Shown here: piece by piece, positions 14,724 to 22,415 of the stretch
Position numbering within the stretch: the first letter of the stretch is position 1
How the letters are laid out: each line of letters opens with the position of its first letter
Source: SIG578 sp964508295
GTDB lineage: Bacteria; Bacillota; Clostridia; Oscillospirales; Ruminococcaceae
Direction: 5' to 3'
DNA length: 45,364 nucleotides
Assembly (NCBI GenBank): GCA_964508295.1
Contig: CAZDSQ010000003.1
Coordinates: 1-45,364, forward strand
Notes under the pieces: generated by a model
Told to the model about the DNA's origin: nothing
Seen by the model: only the letters and a program-made list of their open reading frames with translations
Databases searched by the model: none
Program-made: the position numbers and the translations under genes

Positions 14724-14901
14724 ATGTCTAAAAATTATATAATATTTTTTTATTTGGGGGGTTAGAAATCTAACTCCCCTTTATTTTAAAATAAAATAAG
14801 AAATTCAAAATGTCTATCTTGCTGACGCTTAAATGCAAGATGTTTGCTCGCAGAGTGTCTGCGGTTTTACAAATTAAATCTACAAACAAGGAGAAAAAAG
14901 T
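14724..14901 (+). promoter_or_regulatory. Structured leader of the scaffold gene
   Basis: A gene-free stretch with three hairpins: GGGGGGTTAGA/TCTAACTCCCC (14756-14779, T-rich tail, terminator-like), ATCTTGC/GCAAGAT (14816-14822 and 14835-14841) and CGCAGA/TCTGCG (14849-14854 and 14858-14863). An AT-rich segment with TATAAT-like sequence lies near 14735. The stretch ends in AAGGAG before the ATG at 14902. Whether it regulates anything is unknown. Confidence 0.4.
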
Positions 14902-15411
14902 ATGGAATTTCTGAAAAATGTTTTTGGTGATAAGGCTCTGACCTTCGATGATTTCAAAGCAGCCGTCGAGGCTGACAAGAATATCAAGCTGGCCAACCTT
15001 ACAGACGGCAAGTATGTTGACAAAGAGAAGCTCGATAAGAAAATTGACGAACTCTCAAATGCTCAGGCGACCATCACCGACCTTAAAGGCAAGCTCGAGG
15101 ACGCCGAAAAGGTTGATGTAAAAGGTCTGCAGGACAGGCTCAAGGAATTTGAGGACGCCGAAAGCGCCCGCAAGCAGAACGAGGCCAAAGCACAGGAGCT
15201 CGAAGCTCTCAAGGCTCGTTTTAATCCCCTCAGGAAAGATAAGACTTTCATAAACGAGGGAACGGAAAAGTGGATGTTTGAGGAGTTTTCAAAAGCCCTT
15301 GCCCTCGAAGAAAACAAAGGCAAGAGCGATGCCGACATCTACGAGGCCATTGCCAAAGACAAAAATATCTACGAGAACCCCAATTCAAAGTTCGTAAATC
15401 CGCCTTCCTAA
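14902..15411 (+). CDS. Phage scaffolding protein, GP20 family
   Basis: A 169-residue, highly charged and mostly coiled-coil protein. The start MEFLKNVFGDKALTFDDF, the Lys/Glu/Asp-rich helix in the middle (LKGKLEDAEK, LQDRLKEFEDAESARKQ) and a shorter C-terminal domain match minor structural GP20-type scaffolds, which assist capsid assembly and are removed. The frame is intact with a good site (AAGGAGAAAAAAGT). It normally precedes the major capsid gene, which is missing here. It abuts sigG tail to tail with seven bases between stop codons and no terminator. Confidence 0.85.
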   Translation: MEFLKNVFGDKALTFDDFKAAVEADKNIKLANLTDGKYVDKEKLDKKIDELSNAQATITDLKGKLEDAEKVDVKGLQDRLKEFEDAESARKQNEAKAQELEALKARFNPLRKDKTFINEGTEKWMFEEFSKALALEENKGKSDADIYEAIAKDKNIYENPNSKFVNPPS

Positions 15412-15418
15412 CTCAAAC

Positions 15419-16189
15419 TTATAACCGACTTTTTATCTTATCTAATGCGCCTTTTTCAAGGCGGCTTACCTGAGCCTGCGAGATACCTATCTCGGCGGCG
15501 ACCTCCATCTGTGTTCTACCGTCGAGAAAGCGCATTGAGAGGATCTTCTTTTCCCTTTCGCCGAGCGAGTGAATGGCATCTCGTATATTAAGTTCCTCGA
15601 GCCAAGTCGAGTCGTCGTTTTTGTCCTTTACCTGATCGAGAACGTAAATGGTATCACCGCCGTCTGAATAAATGGGGTCGTAAAGCGACATAGGCTCAAC
15701 TATCGCTTCAAGCGCCATAACAACGTCGACCGTTTCCATTTTAAGCTCAGCGGCAATCTCGCTGACTGTTGCCTCTCTACCAAGTCTTGCGGTCAAAGCC
15801 TCCTTTGCCTGCATAGCCTTATATGCGGTGTCGCGCAGAGAACGGCTGACACGGATAGAATTGTTATCCCTGAGATACCTGCGGATCTCGCCTATTATCA
15901 TAGGAACTGCATAGGTCGAAAAGCGCACGTTTTGAGATATATCAAAGTTGTCGATAGCCTTGATCAGTCCGATACAACCAACCTGAAACAAGTCGTCAAG
16001 ATTTTCATTTCTGTTCAAAAAACGCTGGATAACACTCAGAACAAGCCTCAAATTGCCCTCAATCAGCTTATCACGGGCGCTTTTATCTCCTGCGTGCATT
16101 TTTTTAAGAAGCGCCATCTTCTCAGCCTCTTTCAGCACCTTAAGCTTTGCGGTGTTGACACCGCAAATTTCAACCTTATTATAGTACAA
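15419..16189 (-). CDS. sigG: RNA polymerase sigma-G factor
   Basis: A 256-residue late-forespore sigma factor. The N-terminus MYYNKVEICGVNTAKLKVLK is the SigG-specific start. Region 2 (DDLFQVGCIGLIKAIDNFD), MIIGEIRRYLRDNN and the region 4 HTH (EIGISQAQVSRLEKG) match SigG almost throughout. I start at TTG 16189 because GGGAGGGA lies six bases before it; the longer frame from 16204 would start inside the ribosome binding site. sigE is not adjacent here, unlike the common spoIIGA-sigE-sigG order. Both the ribosome binding site and the first codons lie in hairpins. Confidence 0.94.
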   Translation of the reverse strand: MYYNKVEICGVNTAKLKVLKEAEKMALLKKMHAGDKSARDKLIEGNLRLVLSVIQRFLNRNENLDDLFQVGCIGLIKAIDNFDISQNVRFSTYAVPMIIGEIRRYLRDNNSIRVSRSLRDTAYKAMQAKEALTARLGREATVSEIAAELKMETVDVVMALEAIVEPMSLYDPIYSDGGDTIYVLDQVKDKNDDSTWLEELNIRDAIHSLGEREKKILSMRFLDGRTQMEVAAEIGISQAQVSRLEKGALDKIKSRL

Positions 16190-16222
16190 AATAATCCCTC
16201 CCAAAACTATTTTGGGCAGGGA
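16147..16222 (-). promoter_or_regulatory. Two hairpins flanking the sigG start codon
   Basis: Hairpin A (16195-16222) pairs the sigG ribosome binding site GGGAGGGA plus the adjoining TTTT with AAAACCC-type upstream sequence: stems TCCCT/AGGGA and CCCAAAA/TTTTGGG with one bulged C. Hairpin B (16147-16168) is a perfect 10-bp inverted repeat, TTTGCGGTGT-TG-ACACCGCAAA, within codons about 7-14. Both would lower translation initiation. If transcription starts inside hairpin A its left arm is lost. A loose sigma-F-like element (GTTTA, then GCCCAAAATA) overlaps it. Confidence 0.5.
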
Positions 16223-16240
16223 TAAAAAAATTAAACAAAA

Positions 16241-16270
16241 TAAAAAATGGGCTGCTAAATTTAGCAGCCT
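16241..16270. terminator. Terminator at the end of the polysaccharide operon
   Basis: GGCTGCTAAA (16250-16259) and TTTAGCAGCC (16260-16269) form a perfect hairpin with T-runs on both sides. It ends the 26-kb minus-strand operon and separates it from sigG. Confidence 0.9.
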
Positions 16271-16276
16271 GTTTTT

Positions 16277-17476
16277 TTACTCGGTTTCATACAAATGAAA
16301 TTCACCATAGATTTTTTTTCGAGCATTAGCTCTGTCGATGGTTGAAAAACTGTCAGGTTTCCGCTTTCTGCTTAAAACAAGCCAAATGTAATTGAACACA
16401 ACAACTCCCCAACCAATTGGCAGAAGCCATTTATGTTTTTTCACAAATTTGCACTCGCTTTTAGCCTTTGAGTTTATAGTATAAAAAACTTGAAACAACG
16501 ATTTTTTTCCATCAACCGTACTATCATTTCTGTTTTTTATATATTTAATTTGACGATAACGGTCATCATCCTTAAATCCAAAATTTCCACCATCAAGAAT
16601 ATCGGCAACAATGGCTTCAATCAGCTTATCATCTGCCTCTCCGGCCCAATTTTTGTGGTCGCAACCCAAATATCTAATGCAGCAAAGAGTAAGTAGCTGA
16701 GCAAAGCGCCAAAGTCCCATTTCTTTCAGCGGTTTTTCAAATAACTTAACAAACTCATCGTTTGAAAGGCTATTTACAAACACCGCCCAGTCACACAAGT
16801 GCCTTAATCCTATTCCCTCGCTCGTTAAATGTGAAGCCGTGTGAAGCAATAAAATAAGCCCGTGGTGAAACTTATCTGGAACCAAACAACTTCCGTTTGC
16901 GGTTCTGTATTCAATCGCGGTATCAAATATATTATCGAGATATTTGTTTATAATTTTCCCTTTTTCATCGTTAGGTATACCATTTATCGCCCGATGCATT
17001 TCACAAACGATTACATTATTCCCCGTTGTCTTTTTATAGGATATATGATTATCGCCTGAGTCAATATATTCTTTTGTCACATAATTAGCAGAGCACAACA
17101 AATCATCTGCTTTTTCAATATCAGACTCCTTGACCAAGAAATCAATATCTCCCATTGTGCGAAGGGGGCGTTCTTTGTAATATGATGCTGAGGCAATTCC
17201 TTTAAACAAAACGCAGAAAATCCCATTCGAAGATAGCAGATCATAAAGCTCATAATGCGCACACTCTATGTTGACATTTCTTGAAACAATACGCATTGCA
17301 TTTGCATGCGCATTATTATACCGTTCATTTACAACGCTTTCCACCAGCGGCAATACCGCTTGACTGATTGCTTCTTTAATAATTTCAGAATAATTAGGGT
17401 TATTTAACTCAGCTTTTTTACCGAAAAGCGCTTGGGCGCAAATGGCCACTAAATCATTTTGATTTTTTGAAAGCAT
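16277..17476 (-). CDS. Nucleotidyltransferase-family protein (PF14907-type)
   Basis: 399 residues. The centre has FCVLFKGIASASYYKERPLRTMGDIDFLV, the polbeta-like fold signature with catalytic acidic pair in GDIDFLV, then HRAINGIP and HHGLILLLHTASH typical of the uncharacterised NTP_transf_5 family seen in capsule and peptide-modification loci. A hydrophobic Trp-rich segment near the C-terminus (WLLPIGWGVVVFNYIWLVLS) suggests membrane contact. It is the last gene of the operon and overlaps the VanZ-like gene by 23 bases. The ribosome binding site is weak. Substrate unknown. Confidence 0.75.
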   Translation of the reverse strand: MLSKNQNDLVAICAQALFGKKAELNNPNYSEIIKEAISQAVLPLVESVVNERYNNAHANAMRIVSRNVNIECAHYELYDLLSSNGIFCVLFKGIASASYYKERPLRTMGDIDFLVKESDIEKADDLLCSANYVTKEYIDSGDNHISYKKTTGNNVIVCEMHRAINGIPNDEKGKIINKYLDNIFDTAIEYRTANGSCLVPDKFHHGLILLLHTASHLTSEGIGLRHLCDWAVFVNSLSNDEFVKLFEKPLKEMGLWRFAQLLTLCCIRYLGCDHKNWAGEADDKLIEAIVADILDGGNFGFKDDDRYRQIKYIKNRNDSTVDGKKSLFQVFYTINSKAKSECKFVKKHKWLLPIGWGVVVFNYIWLVLSRKRKPDSFSTIDRANARKKIYGEFHLYETE

Positions 17477-18032
17477 TTAAAACCCAACACCCCACATCTA
17501 AAAAAGCTGATCTTTTTTCATACACTTTAAACACAAATGTTCCCAGAAATGCACCAAATGTATTGTGAATTACATCATCAAGCTCTGACATTCCCAACGC
17601 AAAAATATACTGGGTAATTTCTATTAAGAGCGATAAACAGAAAGAAATAACTAAAACTACAAGCGTTTTTTTGCTTTTGACCGTTTCGTACAGCGAGATA
17701 CCAAATGGAAAAAACAGCAAAATATTTGCCCTATTCGTTAAAAACGCTTCAGGATTTTCTCCCAAAAAATAGTTGTAGTATGAATGAAACGGTATTATAT
17801 CGATTTTTCTTTCTATTGTTTCAGGTTGTCTTGAAAGGATGACCTTATAAATTATAATTAAAGAATAAATTAGCAGCAAAGATAGATTGATAATATTCCA
17901 TACCTTTTGATTTCTTTTTAGGCACAAATTTCTAAAAAGCAAATAAATCAAAGACACAAAAATCATAACAAGCAGATATTCAAAAAAAGATAAAACATAA
18001 ATATGTCTGCTAATATACTCTACAAGCCACAT
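17454..18032 (-). CDS. VanZ-like membrane protein
   Basis: A 192-residue protein with about five transmembrane helices. The family signature includes IDIIPFHSYYN, NILLFFPFGISL, LLIEITQYIFALGMSELDDVIHNTFGAFLG. VanZ proteins are linked to teicoplanin resistance and often sit in envelope polysaccharide loci, but their activity is unresolved. ATG 18032 has AGGG seven bases upstream; TTG 18038 is an alternative and would overlap the epimerase stop. Near-terminal position in the operon. Confidence 0.8.
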   Translation of the reverse strand: MWLVEYISRHIYVLSFFEYLLVMIFVSLIYLLFRNLCLKRNQKVWNIINLSLLLIYSLIIIYKVILSRQPETIERKIDIIPFHSYYNYFLGENPEAFLTNRANILLFFPFGISLYETVKSKKTLVVLVISFCLSLLIEITQYIFALGMSELDDVIHNTFGAFLGTFVFKVYEKRSAFLDVGCWVLNAFKKSK

Positions 18033-18034
18033 AA

Positions 18035-19108
18035 TCAAACCCTATAAAATTCTTTATACCACTGCGCAAATCTACGCAGTCCTTCCCTGAGCGTTGTTGA
18101 AGGCTTGAAGCCAAAATCTCTTTCCAAGGCTGATGTATCAGCATAGGTGATTGGCACATCGCCCGGCTGCATAGGCACAAGCTCTTTATGCTTTTCAAAA
18201 TCATAATCTTGAGGTAAAACACCCGCATTTACAAGCTCTTGCTGCAGGATGTTTACAAAGTCGAGCAGATTTTCAGGACTACTATTTCCTATATTGTACA
18301 CACGATACGGGGCAAGAGGCAATCCGTCCTCGCCTACTGCCTTTTCAGGAGCGCATTGCATTACACGCTTGACCCCTTCTACAATGTCATCAACATAGGT
18401 GAAATCTCTTTTACAGTTACCGTAATTAAATATTTTTATGGTTTCGCCTTTAATAAGCTTATCAGTAAAGCCAAAATAAGCCATATCCGGTCTTCCTGCG
18501 GGACCATAAACAGTAAAAAATCTAAGACCGGTAGAAGCGATGTTGTAGAGCTTGGAGTATGCATGAGCCATAAGCTCGTTGCTCTTTTTTGTTGCGGCAT
18601 ACAAAGAAACCGGATTGTCAACCTTGTCGTCGGTAGAGTACGGAATTTTTTTATTACTGCCGTAAACTGAAGAACTTGACGCATAAACAAGGTGTTTGAC
18701 AGGATGATTTCTACAAGCCTCTAAAATATTATAAAATCCGATAAGATTTGCTTCTATATAAACATCAGGATTCGTTATAGAATATCTTACTCCCGCCTGA
18801 GCAGCAAGATTTACAACGATATCAAACTTATGCTGGCTGAAAAGGTTTTCAATCAGCACCTTGTCCGCAATATTCCCCTTAATAAAATTCCAGTTAGACT
18901 CAGCTTTACTTTTTGCTAACTTCTCAATTTCATCCAAACGATACTCTTTGATAGATACATCATAGTAATCGTTCATATTATCTAAACCAACTATATTTAC
19001 CTGACCAACGGTATTCAAAAGCTCTTTCACAAGATTGGAGCCAATAAAACCCGCAGCACCGGTGACAAGTATCGTCTTATCTTTTAAATCAATATTATTT
19101 TTTTGCAT
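18035..19108 (-). CDS. NAD-dependent sugar epimerase, probably UDP-glucuronate 4-epimerase
   Basis: A 357-residue extended short-chain dehydrogenase. The NAD loop is TGAAGFIGSNL, with SSSSVYG and YAATKKSNE (the Tyr-x3-Lys pair). The N-terminal LDNMNDYYDVSIKEYRLDEI and RFFTVYGPAGRPDMAYFGF segments are typical of UDP-glucuronate 4-epimerases and related WbpP-type enzymes. Beside a UDP-glucose dehydrogenase it most likely converts UDP-glucuronate to UDP-galacturonate. It overlaps the upstream nucleotidyltransferase by 25 bases. Confidence 0.85.
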   Translation of the reverse strand: MQKNNIDLKDKTILVTGAAGFIGSNLVKELLNTVGQVNIVGLDNMNDYYDVSIKEYRLDEIEKLAKSKAESNWNFIKGNIADKVLIENLFSQHKFDIVVNLAAQAGVRYSITNPDVYIEANLIGFYNILEACRNHPVKHLVYASSSSVYGSNKKIPYSTDDKVDNPVSLYAATKKSNELMAHAYSKLYNIASTGLRFFTVYGPAGRPDMAYFGFTDKLIKGETIKIFNYGNCKRDFTYVDDIVEGVKRVMQCAPEKAVGEDGLPLAPYRVYNIGNSSPENLLDFVNILQQELVNAGVLPQDYDFEKHKELVPMQPGDVPITYADTSALERDFGFKPSTTLREGLRRFAQWYKEFYRV

Positions 19109-19842
19109 TTAGTTATCCCCTTATATTCTTGCTGAACTTTTTTATAGCTTTGCAAATCTCCTATATCATAACGGCTACCCTGCATTTCCATAGCATGAAC
19201 TGCCGTCTGAGTACAAAGCCACGCAATATAGCTTCCGGGTGCATCAACGCCACAGCCTGAAAGAATTCCCTTCTCAATAAGCTTTGCATCGGCTTTTGTA
19301 TAATAGTAAAACGGAGGACAACACCAATTGGATTTGGGGCAAGCGGGTTTTTCTTCCATACAAACAACCTTGTCATTTGAGTCAACCTCAACGACACCGC
19401 TTTTCACAAGCTTAGCCCTATCCTCAACATAAAATCGCATAATGCAGGATGTTTTTTTGTTTTTGGCATATGCAATAAAGTCTGTTAAACTAAAATCCAA
19501 CAGATTATCTCCCGCAATAACAAGCATATCATCATCAAGATTAAGCTTTTCTATAGCAAACTGAATATCTCTTACTGCGCCAAGGCGAGTTTCGTTTGAG
19601 GATGTACCATCATCAACAACCGTTATTTTTTCAGTTCTTTTTTCTGCCCAATCAACAAAATGATGAGCAAACTTATGATTGGAAATAACTATGTATTCGT
19701 CAACGCAGTTAGAGGTTTGGATATCATCCACAAGCCAATCAAGAATAGTTTTATTTCCCACCTCTAAAAGCGGTTTGGGGAAATTTTCGGTAAGCGGATA
19801 CAGTCTGGTTGCGTATCCAGCCGCTAAAATCAAACATTTCAT
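19084..19842 (-). CDS. Sugar-1-phosphate nucleotidyltransferase
   Basis: A 252-residue NTP_transferase-fold enzyme that makes an NDP-sugar from a sugar-1-phosphate. The N-terminus has the nucleotide-binding signature LAAGYATRLYPLT...PKPLLEVGNKTI, then VIAGDNLLDFSL with the metal Asp. It is shorter than RmlA or GalU. In this operon it stands between the dehydrogenase and the epimerase and downstream of a galacturonokinase-like gene. Activation of galacturonate-1-phosphate to UDP-galacturonate is therefore an attractive guess, not shown by sequence. The ATG follows GGGAAGA. Confidence 0.8.
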   Translation of the reverse strand: MKCLILAAGYATRLYPLTENFPKPLLEVGNKTILDWLVDDIQTSNCVDEYIVISNHKFAHHFVDWAEKRTEKITVVDDGTSSNETRLGAVRDIQFAIEKLNLDDDMLVIAGDNLLDFSLTDFIAYAKNKKTSCIMRFYVEDRAKLVKSGVVEVDSNDKVVCMEEKPACPKSNWCCPPFYYYTKADAKLIEKGILSGCGVDAPGSYIAWLCTQTAVHAMEMQGSRYDIGDLQSYKKVQQEYKGITKCKKIILI

Positions 19843-19884
19843 AAGTTATATCTTCCCTTTATTATTTAAGCATATTCAATAACA

Positions 19885-21129
19885 TTAGTCTCGCATATAA
19901 ACATCCCTGGTGTAAACTTTTTGCTTAACATCATCCAAACAACTGTCATAGCGGTTTGCAATGATTGCCTGACTTAATTTTTTAAACTTTTCCAAGTCAT
20001 TTATAATCTTACTTCCAAAGAAAGTTTCTCCATCTTTGAGTGTGGGTTCGTAAATGACAACAGTTGCTCCCTTTGCTTTAATTCGCTTCATAACTCCCTG
20101 AATAGAACTTTGACGGAAGTTATCGGAATTACTTTTCATTGTAAGCCTATAAACACCGATAACAACCTCTTTTTCCTTATTAACATCCCAACTATCATTT
20201 GCCTCATAACTTCCAGACATTTCCAAAACTCTATCTGCTATAAAACTCTTACGGGTTCGGTTGCTTTCAACTATGGCCTGTATCAAATTTTCCGGAACAT
20301 CCTGATAATTCGCAAGTAACTGCTTGGTATCTTTGGGAAGACAATAACCTCCATACCCAAAACTGGGGTTATTGTAGTGTGTTCCTATTCTAGGATCAAG
20401 ACAAACTCCCTCAATGATTTGACGAGTATTGAGTCCTTTCATCTCTGCATAAGTGTCAAGTTCATTAAAATATGATACTCTAAGCGCCAGGTATGTATTT
20501 GCAAAAAGTTTTACTGCCTCTGCTTCGGTAAATCCCATAAATAATGTGTCGATATCCTGTTTAATGGCGCCTTGTTGCAAAAGCCCAGCAAAAGTATGCG
20601 CAGATTGTACTAATTTCTCATCTTCCATATCTGTTCCTACAATAATGCGACTGGGATACAAATTATCATACAATGCTTTGGATTCTCTTAAAAACTCGGG
20701 ACTAAAAATAATTTTTTTACTTCCTGTTTTTTCGCGAATACTCTCCGTATAACCAACCGGAATAGTTGACTTAATTACAATAATTGCCTCAGGGTTGTAT
20801 TCCATGACAAGTTTTATTACCTGCTCAACTGCACTTGTGTCAAAAAAGTTTTTCTTACTATCGTAATTGGTTGGTGCTGCAACTACAACAAAATCAGCAT
20901 TTGTATATGCTTTTTTTGCATCAAGCGTAGCAGTCAAATCAAGCTCTTTTTCTGACAAATAGCTTTCAATATACTCATCCTGTATAGGTGATCTCTTATT
21001 ATTTATCATTTCAACCTTTTCTGGAACAATATCAACAGCACAAACTGTATTGTATTGTGCCAACAAGACAGCGATAGATAAACCTACATAACCCGTACCC
21101 GCAACAGCGATTTTAAATTTTTTGCTCAT
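19885..21129 (-). CDS. ugd: UDP-glucose 6-dehydrogenase
   Basis: A 414-residue NAD-dependent enzyme oxidising UDP-glucose to UDP-glucuronate. The Rossmann loop is GTGYVGLSIAV. SPEFLRESKALYDNLYPSRIIVG and the catalytic cysteine region NNPSFGYGGYCLPKDTKQL are diagnostic for nucleotide-sugar dehydrogenases. ATG 21129 has AAGAG eight bases upstream; a GTG at 21138 is less likely. With the neighbouring 4-epimerase it gives a de novo route to UDP-galacturonate. A UDP-ManNAc dehydrogenase is less likely given the epimerase partner. Confidence 0.85.
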   Translation of the reverse strand: MSKKFKIAVAGTGYVGLSIAVLLAQYNTVCAVDIVPEKVEMINNKRSPIQDEYIESYLSEKELDLTATLDAKKAYTNADFVVVAAPTNYDSKKNFFDTSAVEQVIKLVMEYNPEAIIVIKSTIPVGYTESIREKTGSKKIIFSPEFLRESKALYDNLYPSRIIVGTDMEDEKLVQSAHTFAGLLQQGAIKQDIDTLFMGFTEAEAVKLFANTYLALRVSYFNELDTYAEMKGLNTRQIIEGVCLDPRIGTHYNNPSFGYGGYCLPKDTKQLLANYQDVPENLIQAIVESNRTRKSFIADRVLEMSGSYEANDSWDVNKEKEVVIGVYRLTMKSNSDNFRQSSIQGVMKRIKAKGATVVIYEPTLKDGETFFGSKIINDLEKFKKLSQAIIANRYDSCLDDVKQKVYTRDVYMRD

Positions 21130-21167
21130 ATTTTGCACTCTTTTCTATCTATGTTTAATTTGTGCAA

Positions 21168-22385
21168 TCATCTTAAACTAACACCATCAGCACTTTCACA
21201 TATATGTGCAGAGTATTTCTCTTTAAGATTGGGAAATGCAGCCAAATATTCCCTTTCGACAGTTTCAAGTATCTTTTCCTGATACTCAGGGTCAATAATT
21301 GCCATACAACAGCCCTTAAAGCCTGCGCCGGAAAATCGTCCGCCGTAGATTCCCTCAGTTTTTGTCATAATTTCATACAATTTTATGAGCTCCGGCGAGC
21401 CTGTTTCCCAGCTAACGATTGAAGACCTGCCGCTTTCAAAGCAAAGCTTACCAAATTCTTCAATATCACCTTTACGCCAAGCCTCAGCTCCTGCCAAAAC
21501 CCGGAAATATTCTGAATACCAATGCTCAGCACGTTTAGCCCAATTTTCAGGCAATCTGTCCTTATATTTTAAATAGACCTCATACGGTACGTCTCTAAGG
21601 TTTGTTTCTTCAAATTTACCGTACTCCATACCCGACAACGCTTTTAATGCATAAGCTGCGCTTCTACACTCGTCTACTCTCATATTAAACTTTGAGCCTG
21701 CAAGAGAGCGCTCTAAGCCGGAAAAGAAGATCGCAAATTTATACGGCTTCATATTTTGGGATGTGGGAATAAGCTCATAGCTGTCATCTGACATATCCAT
21801 ATACAAAAGGTTGTCCTTTTTACAGTAAACCTCGCAAGACTGGTCTAATTTTCCGCACGAAACGCCAACATACTTATTTTCGGCTTCCTGCGAAATCAAA
21901 ATCAGCTCGTTTTTAGACAGGGATATATTATTTAAACGACATAATGCAGAAAGGAAGGTAATTATAACTGCCGCAGATGACGACAATCCGCCAATTGGAA
22001 GCTCGCCGTCTAAAATTGCGCATAAGCCTATCCTTAAAGGATAGCGCGAGTTGAGAGCTATGGTTGCACCTCTTAAATGGTCCGCCCAATCACCCTGCTT
22101 TTCAGTAGGAGTTCCGGAAACATGCCACTGAGCACGCTTAGGAAATTGAAGCGAAGATATTTCTACAACTCCATTTTGTTTGGGACCATATGCCATATTG
22201 ATACCCTTGTCTATTGCAAATCCTGTGATTTTGCCGAGCTGATGGTCAGAATGCGCACCAAGAGGACAAATACGATACGGTGTAAATGCAGTGTACTCGG
22301 GAGTTTTTTTATATGTATGCTCAAAATGACTAATTACATTCACCTTTGCATTTGCTTCAGAATATTTGGTCAACGGAGTATTCAT
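21168..22385 (-). CDS. GHMP kinase resembling galacturonokinase
   Basis: A 405-residue galactokinase-fold sugar kinase. The substrate motif is TPYRICPLGAHSDHQ (residues 35-49) in place of the galactokinase GRVNLIGEHTDY. The ATP motif is GGLSSSAA (132-139). The C-terminal GGRFSGAGFKGCCMAI and the stretch AKRAEHWYSEYFRVLAGAEAW with NMRVDECRSAA follow, from memory, the plant galacturonokinase very closely. That enzyme forms galacturonate-1-phosphate. The uronate-gene context agrees. The ATG follows AAAGGAGAT. True galactokinase activity cannot be excluded. Confidence 0.75.
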   Translation of the reverse strand: MNTPLTKYSEANAKVNVISHFEHTYKKTPEYTAFTPYRICPLGAHSDHQLGKITGFAIDKGINMAYGPKQNGVVEISSLQFPKRAQWHVSGTPTEKQGDWADHLRGATIALNSRYPLRIGLCAILDGELPIGGLSSSAAVIITFLSALCRLNNISLSKNELILISQEAENKYVGVSCGKLDQSCEVYCKKDNLLYMDMSDDSYELIPTSQNMKPYKFAIFFSGLERSLAGSKFNMRVDECRSAAYALKALSGMEYGKFEETNLRDVPYEVYLKYKDRLPENWAKRAEHWYSEYFRVLAGAEAWRKGDIEEFGKLCFESGRSSIVSWETGSPELIKLYEIMTKTEGIYGGRFSGAGFKGCCMAIIDPEYQEKILETVEREYLAAFPNLKEKYSAHICESADGVSLR

Positions 22386-22415
22386 TGATATTTAATCTCC
22401 TTTAAGTTCACAAAG

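Larger units (their letters stand above)
13343..15411 (+). mobile_element. Prophage structural-gene fragment
   Basis: Three genes in the order of a tailed-phage head module (minor capsid, small protein, GP20 scaffold), with no portal, major capsid, integrase, lysis or replication genes. It is bounded tightly by the sigF terminator on the left and the sigG stop codon on the right, seven bases from the scaffold stop. I saw no flanking direct repeats. It looks like a degraded remnant or a domesticated piece. Confidence 0.7.

Noticed and set aside
13343..15411. An intact inducible prophage
   Set aside because: Portal, terminase, major capsid, tail, lysis, integrase and repressor genes are all missing. 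Only two recognisable head-module genes and one small gene remain.
15419..16204. sigG starting at TTG 16204
   Set aside because: That codon lies within the GGGAGGG ribosome binding site region and the extra residues (GGIIL) are absent from SigG proteins. TTG 16189 fits spacing and homology.
21256..21263. Spo0A-box-like TTCGACA inside the galacturonokinase-like gene
   Set aside because: A single isolated copy in coding sequence without the 10-bp tandem arrangement or a nearby promoter; expected by chance.
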